DNA of 64,000 nt, taken from assembly GCA_963678445.1 (NCBI GenBank), contig OY782877.1, positions 930,001-994,000 of the forward strand, read 5' to 3'. Source of the DNA: G963678445 sp963678445 (GTDB taxonomy: Bacteria > Hydrogenedentota > Hydrogenedentia > Hydrogenedentales > G963678445). The position numbers and the translations under genes were made by a program. Shown here one piece after another: positions 52,570-62,174 of the stretch. Under the pieces are notes generated by a model. That model was given only the letters and a program-made list of their open reading frames with translations. It was not told the DNA's origin and ran no database searches. Numbering within the stretch: the stretch's first letter is position 1; each line of letters opens with the position of its first letter.

Positions 52570-54859
52570 TTGTAACTTCTGCTGAAATCGCAGAAAGAAG
52601 TGCGTTGTATCCCAATGTGTTTTCTGAGGCAGCCTTTTGCAGGTCCTGCAGAAGGAGGGCAACGCGATCGGGATCGGGGCTCGAAAAATAGGCATTAACA
52701 AGGGCCGACCATGCCTTCCGTTGCTCTGGCACACGGGCAAACAGCGCCTGAAATTGCTGGAGCGCCGCCTGTTTTTTATTTTGTTTGAGCAGGGCGCTGA
52801 TGAGGAAGTAGTCGCCTTCAGCATAAACGGGATTGAGCGCGTTATGCTTTCGAAAGGCCTGTTCCGCTTTGGCGTATTCCTGGGCGGCGTAATGAACCAT
52901 ACCAAGTGTAAGGTGAAGCATTGCCAGGGGATAGTCCGTAGATTGGACTGTTTGGAGCAGGTGCAAGGCCAGCGGATAAAGCTCTTTATTATCAGGCAGT
53001 TCTCCCCAAAAGGAGGGTAAATACATGTTAAAAAGCTGGTGCAATTTTGCATCGTGTTGAGTAGGCCATTGCTTTGCTTCAATAGCTTGCTGGAAGGGGG
53101 CAAACCCCGGTTCGATTTGGCTTGCTAATGCAAAAGCGGATTGCGCTATGGAGTAGTCGCCGTAGCGGGCATAGGCCCACCCCATTTGTGCCAGTGTAAT
53201 GGCGTGTGCGTAATCTTGAACTGGGAGTGAGGTGCGTTGCGTAAACTGAACTGGAATGTCGGATTGGGGCGGGCATTGAAGCGCGTAGAGGGTCAGGCAT
53301 TCCATGCCGGGGAAGGGGTGTACCTGGTAGGTAAACCCGGCTTCCGCCAGTTTTTTGTTTAGCTCGGTCAACTCGTAGAGCGCATATTCCCGCTGGCAAA
53401 TCCACCATGCGCGGCTGGATGCGTTGCCTGTTTGCTGGCTGTTGAGAAACTGGCATTGTTGAATAAGGGCATCAAAGGTGTCAGAGGGAATGGTTGGAAA
53501 AGTATTGGGCTCAGTCTGTCGCAAAAATACATCGTAGGCAGGAAAGGCGCCGTCTTCCAAGTCGTAGCCAATAAAAACGGGTTCCTCCGGCTTCGCATTC
53601 TGTTCCAGGAAGTGAATGATACGCTTCCAGGGGGTGCGTACGTCGGCGGGCAGGGTTAGCGAGAGTTGTGTCAACAACAGTAATAAAAATACACTCAGTG
53701 CGCCACGTTTCAACCATGGGCGAGGCAGGGTGTGCAGGGCAAAACCGATCAGGGTGTATAGGCCAAAGGAAGCGTAAATAAAATAGCGGGGGAAAAAGCA
53801 CGGACGCCACACATGGGAAACAATGGCCAGTAGGGCAATGGGCATGAAGGCGATAATGCCGGCGAATAGAGGCGCAACACACGCGTTCCGCCTTTCCTCA
53901 CCTGTTTTTCGCCAAGCGCTATAGGCTATGTGGGCGCCTTGCCAAAGGAGAAGGGTGAGGACAATGCTGAGAAAGGCCATGGCCAGCATGTGTTGGCGTG
54001 ACAACAAAAATGTGCCTAGTGTGTTGCCGAGCCAGGACCAGGTCGTTGGGGAAGGGAGCAGCTCCACATTAAAGGGCGGTGTGTCGAGTGCAATGAGTGA
54101 ACATAAAAAAAATTTCAAATCTGGAGCGCTGTACAAACGAAAGGAACCCTGGTCAAAGATTGGGATGCCGAGGATCCAAATTATTGTCGGGATGAGTAAA
54201 AACGCTTGCAAAATCCCCCATTGGACACAGCGTCTGGGAGCTCGTGGGAATAAAAACAACAGACAGAAACCTTCTATTGCGATGAGAAATACGCCGAAAA
54301 CGTGCGCCCACAATAGCATGAGATTGAATACTGCATGGGTTATCCATGTAGTCGGACGGGGCTGCCGCCACAGATGCACGAAGGTATAGAGCGAACCTGC
54401 AGAGGCCAGACTAACCAGGGGATAGGTGCGCAGGGATTGATCGTAGAATATGTGGAAGGGGGAAAGGGCATAACAGAGTGCTGCGATAAGCCCGACTTGC
54501 GCCCCTCCCAGGGCACGGGCAAAAAGAAAAAGCAGGGTTAGCGTACCCATGCCGAGTGTGATGGAATAGAGGCGCAACCCATAGGTGGATGTGCCAAAAC
54601 AGCGGGTCCAGAAATACTGTCCAATGAAGTATAGCGGCACATGTTCACGATTAGGAGAGGAGGGTTCATAAAAACAGGTGAGATACCCTGTAAGCGAAGT
54701 TTCATTTACGCATAACGTTCCATTGAAGTCATCATACCAGAGCGATTGCTCGTCCAATCGGTACAGACGTAGCGAAAGCCCCAGGAGCAAAATTGCCAGA
54801 AACAGAATACCTGTGCGCCAGGAAGAATTACTCTGTTGACCAATTTTGTGCGAACCCAT
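52547..54859 (-). CDS. GT39-type membrane glycosyltransferase with C-terminal TPR region
   Basis: 770 residues from ATG at 54859; a GTG at 54883 is an alternative, and neither has a strong ribosome site. The N-terminal two thirds have about ten TM helices with the PMT/ArnT-like first loop (LYRLDEQSLWYDDFNGT, Asp-Asp) and LSPFHIFYDQSLRTYPL. The last 230 residues form TPR-like repeats (LAQMGWAYARYGDYSIAQSAFALASQIEP, LTLGMVHYAAQEYAKAEQAFRKHNALNP). Such enzymes use polyprenyl-linked sugars on the outer face of the membrane. The last seven residues (TTVVPRP) come from repeat copy 11. Confidence 0.8.
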   Translation of the reverse strand: MGSHKIGQQSNSSWRTGILFLAILLLGLSLRLYRLDEQSLWYDDFNGTLCVNETSLTGYLTCFYEPSSPNREHVPLYFIGQYFWTRCFGTSTYGLRLYSITLGMGTLTLLFLFARALGGAQVGLIAALCYALSPFHIFYDQSLRTYPLVSLASAGSLYTFVHLWRQPRPTTWITHAVFNLMLLWAHVFGVFLIAIEGFCLLFLFPRAPRRCVQWGILQAFLLIPTIIWILGIPIFDQGSFRLYSAPDLKFFLCSLIALDTPPFNVELLPSPTTWSWLGNTLGTFLLSRQHMLAMAFLSIVLTLLLWQGAHIAYSAWRKTGEERRNACVAPLFAGIIAFMPIALLAIVSHVWRPCFFPRYFIYASFGLYTLIGFALHTLPRPWLKRGALSVFLLLLLTQLSLTLPADVRTPWKRIIHFLEQNAKPEEPVFIGYDLEDGAFPAYDVFLRQTEPNTFPTIPSDTFDALIQQCQFLNSQQTGNASSRAWWICQREYALYELTELNKKLAEAGFTYQVHPFPGMECLTLYALQCPPQSDIPVQFTQRTSLPVQDYAHAITLAQMGWAYARYGDYSIAQSAFALASQIEPGFAPFQQAIEAKQWPTQHDAKLHQLFNMYLPSFWGELPDNKELYPLALHLLQTVQSTDYPLAMLHLTLGMVHYAAQEYAKAEQAFRKHNALNPVYAEGDYFLISALLKQNKKQAALQQFQALFARVPEQRKAWSALVNAYFSSPDPDRVALLLQDLQKAASENTLGYNALLSAISAEVTTTVVPRP

Positions 54860-54921
54860 GTAATAGATTTTCCAAAAAATCACCCAAAATCCGTTATAGA
54901 ATTCTGGATAGATTCTGTTAT

Positions 54922-54962
54922 TTCCCCCAAGGGACTCTGTTCTAAGAGCCCCTTGGGGGGAA
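54922..54962 (-). terminator. Terminator of the GH9 gene
   Basis: TTCCCCCAAGGG and CCCTTGGGGGGAA pair with further CTC/GAG pairs inside, about 15 pairs in all, 25 bases beyond the GH9 stop codon. Also symmetrical for the other strand. Confidence 0.65.
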
Positions 54963-54984
54963 TTTATTTCTATACGATATTTTT

Positions 54985-57900
54985 TTATTTTGCCGCTTTA
55001 GCGTAGAGGCTGCTGAGTGTGTTCAGGTAGTGGGTGTTGTGGGGCAGCCAGCATTCGTTGGGGCTGTAGATGGGAATGTCTGCACCACTCATGTCGAAGA
55101 AGGGACGATCTTCTCCTGGAGCGGTCCAAGTGATCCCGTTCACAACACTACCCGGCACCGCGCCACGCTTCACCCCGGAAAAGGCATATCGATGGTGGTA
55201 GGTAGGTGCAAAGGCGCTTCCCTGTCCTTCCATAAGACTAATGTCATACGGGTTCATACCCAGCGTCCAGTTGATTTGGTCGTAGACAAAGGCCCTGTAT
55301 TCGGGTTTGGGATCGTATTGTGCCGCCAGCGCAACGAGGGTGGCTGCTTGCAAAATATGACTGCTGGTACCTACCGCCCATGCAGCGTCGCTGGCTTTGG
55401 TGTCAAAGAAATTGGGATTTTCAGCGGGACCAAAGGTATAGACCCCAAAGGGATTTTGTGCCCAGGTCAGGCATTTATCCGCGTTTTTCGTGAGTAGCAT
55501 CTTGAGTTTTTCGTGATGATCTTCGTTAAACGTCGCATCGAAGCTTCGCACCGAATCTACGAGGGCTGCCCCATGGTTCGTAATTAACGAGGAAGAGGGC
55601 AAAGTATCAGCCGCGAGTATTTCTGCTATGAGCTCGCGTGCGATGGTTTCATACTGCTTGTCTTGTGTACAACGGTACAGATCGACAGCTGTACTCAGTT
55701 GATATACGCCACGACGCTTATTCTGCAAAGCCCAATTGAGACTACGAGCGGCGGTTTCTACCCACGGTTCCTTGTCTTGCACCAATGTAGCTATACGAGC
55801 AAGCGCTGCCTGGTGGAAATCCGGATTGTCGCCACGCTCCCGGCTGACTGGGCGCTCATCACCTGTGCCGGGAATGTTGTCCGTTTCCAGTTCTGGCGGC
55901 CCCCAGAAACCATAGCCTGAGGTAAGATGGCCACGCGCCGAACCGTCTTGCGCTACCATGCGGCGACTATGTGCACCGCCCCAGAGGATCTCTTCCAAAA
56001 AGTCCGGCTGGCCATTTTCATCTGCATCCTGCTGCGCAAAGATCGCCTTGCGCCAACCGTAGGCGCGTGCAAGGCCATAGACATAGGGGGCGTTGTGATA
56101 GGTGTTGTAATCACCCGCGTCGTGCCATCCGCCCCAGCATTCGTACTGTTCTCCCCCATCTTTACTGACTGCATCATCCAGATGGCAGGCTTCGTGGAAG
56201 CCGGGAATCGCCATACCACAGCGTTGGTAATAGAAGAAGCGGTAGGCGGGCTGTGCCGTGCGCCACAACAAATTCTCGGCAATTTCAAACGGCCATGACT
56301 GGTCTGTAACGCTGTCTAAAGTGGTTTCAATGCGATAGTGGCCCGGGGTGGTAAACTCCGAAAAATCGCCTTGCCAATACTCATAACCCCAGTCGTTTCC
56401 GAAATGGCCATGAATACGACCCGCATGCTGTAGTTCCCCTGAAAAAACAGCCTTTCCTGCCTGATCCAGCACTGAAAATGTTGCGTTGGCGGCTTTGGAA
56501 TTCCCTTGCACCATAAAGTGTTTGGGAGCGCTTGTATCGTAGCCTACCTGATTGACTAGTGTGCAGTGCTTGGGCAATATACGCACCATCGCATCCAGCT
56601 TTGCAGCGTCCCAATAGCCAGTACCCTGGCTGGTGCATTCAAGCAAGACCCAGCGGGCGCCTGCAGGCGCAACAATGTCCTCATTGCGGAAATGCGTCCA
56701 ACCTGTTTCATCGCCTACTATGGGCAACACATCTTTGCGTAACACACCCGCGTTACTCAACCAGCACACCGCCGCTTTGGGATTTTGCAGATCACATGCA
56801 AAGGCTTCAGCCACTATGTTTTCCAAACGTGCTGGCAGGGAAACGAGCTCGGTCACTATGACAACATCGCCGCTGACCTTCAGCGCCTGCTCACCCTGGA
56901 AGCTTTTTTCTGTACTGAGTTCCCAGCTCCCTTTGTTTTTCGGCGCAGGCTGCCAGGCGCGTGGCAACTGCTGACGCTTTTCGAAAAGCTGGAGGGCAGA
57001 TGGGTAAATACTTTTACCTTCGAGCGTTTTGGCGCGTTCGAAATCGCCGTCGGGGAGCAGCGGCTGTGTTTTATTCATAAATTTGGCCACTGTGCTCTGT
57101 TTAAAACTACTGCCGGTTTGTGCTGTGTCGAAACGTCGCGACGGCCAAGGCATCCAGGCCGGATTGTAACGTCCGCCTAACGAAATACATCGCAGTGTAC
57201 GGTCGCTACCGCAAAAGAGAATATCCGTTTTTCCGTCCTGATCCACATCGCTTATCGTGGCTGGATACATGAGCCGCAGTTCTGTTTGATAACGCCATTC
57301 CAGGCGTCCCGTGCTGTCGAGGCAATACAGATGATGATCGCCACTGGCCGCCAAAATTTCAATATCCTCATCGCCGTCGATATCACCTACGGATGGCGCA
57401 AGGGGAACATCCATTGTTGTTTTAAAGGCCCACAACCATTCGCCCTCCGCCGAGAATACACATAAATGGCCTTTGCGACCCCCGACGATAATTTCAGCGA
57501 CCCCGTCGCCGTCTAAATCAGCTACGGGAATGGCGGAATTCGGATATATGTCGACTCCTCCCGGAAGCGGTGCTTGCCACAACAGCTCTCCTGTATTGGC
57601 AGCAAAGGCCCAGAGGGCATTGTCTTTCCAGGAAGCACAGTACAGCTCTGCCTGTCCATCATAATTTGCATCGGCAATCGTTGGTGCAGACAGAAAATCG
57701 CAAACGGTTAAATGGCTCCACTGCAATTTCCCCGTAGCATCAAGCGCGAAGGGACCAAAATGGTCCAGACCAAAAATCTCTTTTTTGCCATCCTCGTTCA
57801 CATCCGCCACGGCTAGTGGCGTACGCAAATCCAGTTTTTGCTCTCCTCCTTTTCCTAAGGCCTGGCCGTCCCAACGCCACTGTTCCTCACCTTGTGCGTT

Positions 57901-58383
57901 CAATACAACAATTGCGTCTGAAGCCCCTACAACCAATTCCTGCACGTCATCGCCATCGAGATCGCTCCAAATCACGCCGCCCCATGTAACGCCTCCCACG
58001 GAAAGACGCCACTGTTCCTGGCCCGTTTCAGCCTTTATGCAGCAAAGCAGGCCATCACTCCCCGGGATTGCCAATAAATCAGGCGTTCCCTTGCGCAAAG
58101 CGGCCGAGGCAGTCAGGCGTTTCTTCCATTTCCCGTCATACGTCCACAACAAATTTCCCGTGGCGTCCAGACAACGAACCACCCGTGCCTCACTATCACT
58201 CAGAACCGTTTCCAGCCCCTGAGTGGGGTGTATATCCGCCACCAAGGGAGGGGCGTACAGGTTCGATTTGGCCTTGTAGGACCATGAAAGCGTAGGCGTA
58301 TCTGTAGCATATGCCCCTGCACATAGCGCCATAACTACGGAGAGGGCGAATATTATTCTTTTTTTTCGTGCTAAATTACTCAA
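54985..58383 (-). CDS. Secreted PQQ/FG-GAP-like propeller fused to GH9 endoglucanase
   Basis: 1132 residues, TTG start with AGGAAAGACC upstream. A signal peptide ending AYA is followed by a propeller of about 400 residues with DLDGDDVQELVVGAS-, DLDGDGVAEIIVGG- and DVDQDGKTDILFCG-type calcium repeats, a jelly-roll, the CelD-type Ig domain (NQVGYDTSAPKHF) and an (alpha/alpha)6 GH9 barrel. Catalytic set present: GGWHDAGD (D755 and D758, base) and SPNECWLPHN (E1110, acid). It should hydrolyse beta-1,4-glucan or a related polymer outside the cell. A close paralogue lies directly upstream. Confidence 0.88.
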   Translation of the reverse strand: MSNLARKKRIIFALSVVMALCAGAYATDTPTLSWSYKAKSNLYAPPLVADIHPTQGLETVLSDSEARVVRCLDATGNLLWTYDGKWKKRLTASAALRKGTPDLLAIPGSDGLLCCIKAETGQEQWRLSVGGVTWGGVIWSDLDGDDVQELVVGASDAIVVLNAQGEEQWRWDGQALGKGGEQKLDLRTPLAVADVNEDGKKEIFGLDHFGPFALDATGKLQWSHLTVCDFLSAPTIADANYDGQAELYCASWKDNALWAFAANTGELLWQAPLPGGVDIYPNSAIPVADLDGDGVAEIIVGGRKGHLCVFSAEGEWLWAFKTTMDVPLAPSVGDIDGDEDIEILAASGDHHLYCLDSTGRLEWRYQTELRLMYPATISDVDQDGKTDILFCGSDRTLRCISLGGRYNPAWMPWPSRRFDTAQTGSSFKQSTVAKFMNKTQPLLPDGDFERAKTLEGKSIYPSALQLFEKRQQLPRAWQPAPKNKGSWELSTEKSFQGEQALKVSGDVVIVTELVSLPARLENIVAEAFACDLQNPKAAVCWLSNAGVLRKDVLPIVGDETGWTHFRNEDIVAPAGARWVLLECTSQGTGYWDAAKLDAMVRILPKHCTLVNQVGYDTSAPKHFMVQGNSKAANATFSVLDQAGKAVFSGELQHAGRIHGHFGNDWGYEYWQGDFSEFTTPGHYRIETTLDSVTDQSWPFEIAENLLWRTAQPAYRFFYYQRCGMAIPGFHEACHLDDAVSKDGGEQYECWGGWHDAGDYNTYHNAPYVYGLARAYGWRKAIFAQQDADENGQPDFLEEILWGGAHSRRMVAQDGSARGHLTSGYGFWGPPELETDNIPGTGDERPVSRERGDNPDFHQAALARIATLVQDKEPWVETAARSLNWALQNKRRGVYQLSTAVDLYRCTQDKQYETIARELIAEILAADTLPSSSLITNHGAALVDSVRSFDATFNEDHHEKLKMLLTKNADKCLTWAQNPFGVYTFGPAENPNFFDTKASDAAWAVGTSSHILQAATLVALAAQYDPKPEYRAFVYDQINWTLGMNPYDISLMEGQGSAFAPTYHHRYAFSGVKRGAVPGSVVNGITWTAPGEDRPFFDMSGADIPIYSPNECWLPHNTHYLNTLSSLYAKAAK

Positions 58384-58414
58384 AACGGTCTTTCCTTTCT
58401 CATTCCATCTCTAT

Positions 58415-61400
58415 TCAACTCTGCCCCAGGCTCTGAACACGCATCAATTTGACAAGCACGTTCAAATATCGGGCATTATTTTCTAATGTACAGCCGTTAC
58501 TGGCCTCCTCGGGATGCACCCGTCCGCTCATGTCAAACCATGGGCTATCATCCCCTGGCCCATGTCCTACAAAACCATTGGCGATTAACCCTGGCACGGC
58601 ATTACGTCCCTCATCGTTATCTACCTTCACATGGACATACGAAGGGGCAAATCGTGAACCAGCCCCTTCAATCAGACTGATACCATAAGGATTGTTTCCC
58701 AGGAGCCAATTGAGCTGATCATAGATGAATTCGGCCAACTGTGGAGCGGGATAAAAACGGTAGGTTCCCGCAACATGTTCCAATGCTGCCAGCAGGTGAC
58801 CGGTGTTCCCCTCAACCTCTTCCCAGGAATTCTCTGGTGTGTTAAAAAAGTTTTGGTTTCCCTCTCGACGATAGGGATACACGCCAAACGGATTGGTCGT
58901 TTCTTTCAGCATAGCCTCCGTTTGCGAAATCAGTTCTACATTAAGCGGCATACTCGTCATGGCACCCGACGCAGCATCGTACTCTGAGTAACTCAGGAAA
59001 CACTGCGCCGTGGGTTCGGGTACGAGCGTCTTTGCAGCATCGACATAATCCTGCTTTTTTGTCAGTTGAAACAAGTCCATTGCGGCACTGAAAAGCAGTG
59101 TCTTTTCCGCTTCTGTACGTGTGTCCGACAAGAGAGAAAAGCTGTTAAAACACAACTCGGCCTGTTCAATACAGGATTTTGTCGTTTCAGAATTATGCCC
59201 TTCCTCCTGATAATAACGCGCCAACCCCGCTAAAGCCGCTGCACAATATGCGCTGTTTATTTTTTTGCGTGGCGCCAGACGGCGTTCATCGCCGGTATTG
59301 GATTCGTTATCTGTTTCCTTATCCGGCGCTCCCCAATACCCAGGTTTGGACAGAAAGCCGCCAAATGCAAAATTATTCCCTGTGTTTTTTAGAAGATATT
59401 CCGCACCCCACTGCATCTCCTTTAAAAACGGATTCTCGCCTCTCTGTTTTACATACAGCTTTTCTATCAGCGTCTTTCCCTCGCAATAGGTATGCGCCAA
59501 TTGGTAAAGGTATTGCGCCGTCTTCGTCTTATCACAACGTCCGCCATCATGCCATCCTCCTGCCAATGAAACGCCATTGGCGGCGTCATCCAGGTGACAG
59601 GCCGCATGATACGGTGCCGCATCTGTACCGCAACGGTGCGCGGCAAATGCGGAGAAGACCAGGGGGAAGGTACGCTCCCAGATCAGATTTTTTGCTATTT
59701 CAAACGGAAGGCTTGTTGCCTTTTGCTCATCAAACTGCACTTCAATTTGATACGTCCCCGGTGTATTGAGGTCGCTTAAATCCCCCCGCCAATAGTAGCC
59801 ACCCCAGTTGCTTTTGTACGCACCGAGAATACGCTCCCCACTCGTCAGCTCCCCTGACAAAACCCGTTCCCCACCACTGTTCAAAACCGAGAATGTCGCC
59901 TTATCGGTCAGAAACGCACTGTACGCTGTAAACTTTTTCGGCGCCCCTATATCGTAACCCACCTGGTTTACAAATACTTTTACTTCGGGGGTGATACGCA
60001 CTTCGCACTTCAATTTCGCCTCGTCCCACCAAACCGCGTCGGAACCGGCCTCTGCAGTAAGGGAGAGCTGTGCCCATTGTGCATGACTCGGACGACGCAA
60101 ATCTTTGGCCGAAAAACGGGTCCATCCGGTCTCCCCCGCTTTGATGGGCGACAGGGCATCTTCGCGTATAACGCCATAGGCGTTCCCCCATTGCAATACT
60201 GCCTGTGCTGCGCCCTCCCCTTTGGCCATGACGGTCGCACTGAGCGCGGACAGGCCTTTGGGCAATTCGCATTCTTCTGAAAGCAAGCGCATCGCATCTC
60301 TTTTGGGCAGCATCTTCAGGGCCGCTTTACCCGCGAACTTTGTTTCCGCATCCAACTCCCATGCACCGGCACTGGCGTTCGCCAATCGCCAGCCGCGGGG
60401 ACGTTCGGCACGTATCGCACGCAAGTCCGTTCCTTCAGGATAAGCACTTTCGGGAAGCACCACCTTGCCTACGTCGAAGCCACCCCAATGCATTAAAGAA
60501 ACCGTGTCCAGATAACTCCGCGGCGCTTCCTCTTCTTCTCCCTCTTCCCCTGCACTACGAAATGCCGCTGTACGCGCTGGATTTGCGCCCTGCATCGGCC
60601 AAGGTGCTGTCGCGGCACGGTATGGTGTCGCCAAACGCAGACACGCAACCTGCCCCGTGCTATTTGCCGTAAGCAGATTCACATCGCCATCCCCATTTAC
60701 ATCGGCAATCACGGGGGACATTTCACACGCCACGCCTTGCGTATAGCGCCACAACACCTCGCCTGCACCGCTCAACGCAAACAGGGTCGATTTCGGACTC
60801 GTCACGACAACATCTGCAGCACCATCTTGATTTATATCGGCCAGGGCAAAGAGGCTGTTTCCGAGATCTTCTCCTTCGAAACGCCACAAGATTTCCCCCT
60901 TTGCAGAGAGTGCATAGATCCACCCAGCACCATCCTCTACCACGATATCCAACTGTTGATCACCGTCCAGGTCGCCCAATGCGATCGCCGCCTTTGACGA
61001 GGGTTTGCGCGATACATGCTGCGGCAAGGCTGTTTTCCACAACACATCGCCCGTTACCGCATCGATGGCGTAGACGGCGCTATCATGCAATGCACGGCAA
61101 TACACTTCGAAAATACCATCGGCATCAGCATCCGCCACCGCTACATCACCGCCAAACAGGTCTCCTGTCGTCATCCGCCAGCGATCATAGCCGTCACTGT
61201 CGACACAAAACGGCCCGAACTGGCCCGTTCCGAAAATTTCCGCGCGTGCATCACCATCCACATCGGCCACCGCCAAAGAACCCTGCAATTGAACTTTATA
61301 CTCTGCATCCACACCGTCGAAGCGCCAAAGCATCTGTCCATTTTCGTCCAGCACCAATACACCACCCTGTGCTATGCCGACGATCAGCTCCGCGATCTGG

Positions 61401-61987
61401 TCCTCATTCAAATCCGCCCAGACCAAACTCTGCGCTTGCATTGCGTCCAGCGCTGTATTCCACAACATTTCTCCCGTTGCCGAATCGAGGCAGCTCACCC
61501 CCTGTTTCAAGCCAGCCACCGCCACTTTTCCCCCTCCAAATCCCCCCGGATTCAGAGCAACGGCAGGTGCTGTACAAATTCCTCGTAGTTCCGGGGCTGT
61601 ATTTTCCCACAGCAACGCCCCTGTAGGGTCCACACAAAAGGCCCCTTTGCCCACAACCAGCGTTTCCAATCCCGCTGCTCCGTCCAGATTAGCAACCACA
61701 ATATCGGTTGCCGTACCGGCAGGCGTCTGATATAGCCATGAGGACTCTGGAGGCGCGGTACAGAATGCGGATGGCGAAACCATCAGGGCACCTGCAAATA
61801 GTGAAATAAAAACCAGAGAACACAGCACTAAAGCGGTGCAGCGACCACAGGGTGGCCAGGGCCACACCCAGGAAATATGGTTCTTACCGTGCCTGACCGT
61901 AGCAAAAACTTCGTTTTTTATGACAGCTGTTGCAGTGCAAATCACTAAAATAGCCCAGCGATACAGTGTTCTAAACACGGTTTTCAT
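58415..61987 (-). CDS. Propeller-GH9 paralogue lacking both catalytic residues; signal region carries a repeat insertion
   Basis: ATG at 61987 follows AGGAATGTCCT; 1190 residues. Same layout as its neighbour: propeller (DVDGDARAEIFGTG, DLDGDQQLDIVVEDG), jelly-roll, CelD-type Ig (NQVGYDIGAPKKF), GH9 barrel. The DAGD motif is DGGR (D814 kept, R817 in place of Asp) and NE of the acid motif is NG (G1165), so hydrolysis is unlikely; a binding or scaffolding role fits. Residues 15-53 are encoded by a 117-bp repeat copy that splits the hydrophobic core of the signal peptide in frame. Removing it restores WAILVLCSLVFISLFAGA. Export may be affected. Confidence 0.82.
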   Translation of the reverse strand: MKTVFRTLYRWAILVICTATAVIKNEVFATVRHGKNHISWVWPWPPCGRCTALVLCSLVFISLFAGALMVSPSAFCTAPPESSWLYQTPAGTATDIVVANLDGAAGLETLVVGKGAFCVDPTGALLWENTAPELRGICTAPAVALNPGGFGGGKVAVAGLKQGVSCLDSATGEMLWNTALDAMQAQSLVWADLNEDQIAELIVGIAQGGVLVLDENGQMLWRFDGVDAEYKVQLQGSLAVADVDGDARAEIFGTGQFGPFCVDSDGYDRWRMTTGDLFGGDVAVADADADGIFEVYCRALHDSAVYAIDAVTGDVLWKTALPQHVSRKPSSKAAIALGDLDGDQQLDIVVEDGAGWIYALSAKGEILWRFEGEDLGNSLFALADINQDGAADVVVTSPKSTLFALSGAGEVLWRYTQGVACEMSPVIADVNGDGDVNLLTANSTGQVACLRLATPYRAATAPWPMQGANPARTAAFRSAGEEGEEEEAPRSYLDTVSLMHWGGFDVGKVVLPESAYPEGTDLRAIRAERPRGWRLANASAGAWELDAETKFAGKAALKMLPKRDAMRLLSEECELPKGLSALSATVMAKGEGAAQAVLQWGNAYGVIREDALSPIKAGETGWTRFSAKDLRRPSHAQWAQLSLTAEAGSDAVWWDEAKLKCEVRITPEVKVFVNQVGYDIGAPKKFTAYSAFLTDKATFSVLNSGGERVLSGELTSGERILGAYKSNWGGYYWRGDLSDLNTPGTYQIEVQFDEQKATSLPFEIAKNLIWERTFPLVFSAFAAHRCGTDAAPYHAACHLDDAANGVSLAGGWHDGGRCDKTKTAQYLYQLAHTYCEGKTLIEKLYVKQRGENPFLKEMQWGAEYLLKNTGNNFAFGGFLSKPGYWGAPDKETDNESNTGDERRLAPRKKINSAYCAAALAGLARYYQEEGHNSETTKSCIEQAELCFNSFSLLSDTRTEAEKTLLFSAAMDLFQLTKKQDYVDAAKTLVPEPTAQCFLSYSEYDAASGAMTSMPLNVELISQTEAMLKETTNPFGVYPYRREGNQNFFNTPENSWEEVEGNTGHLLAALEHVAGTYRFYPAPQLAEFIYDQLNWLLGNNPYGISLIEGAGSRFAPSYVHVKVDNDEGRNAVPGLIANGFVGHGPGDDSPWFDMSGRVHPEEASNGCTLENNARYLNVLVKLMRVQSLGQS
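61828..61949 (-). repeat. Dispersed repeat, copy 12 (complete, inside a coding region)
   Basis: CTAAA at both ends (61828 and 61945), exactly 117 bp apart. In the gene's reading direction it runs TTTAGTGATTTGCACTGCAA, the TGTCATAAAAAACGAAGTTT block, the core, GTGTGGCCCTGG and GCACCGCTTTAG. Its length is a multiple of three and it holds no stop in the coding frame. Confidence 0.9.
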
Positions 61988-62174
61988 AGGACATTCCTTC
62001 CTTTGATTTATAGCAAATTTTCGCAACAAGCATAGTACGTAAGCCCATTCGTATACAACCATTCCTTTCCCAATACTTGTCCCGGCATGCATTAATCAGT
62101 ATGATTCGGTCTACACGAAAAACCTCCCAGGCTGTATACAGGCACATGAAGAAGACAGGAAAACTGTAAAAGAT

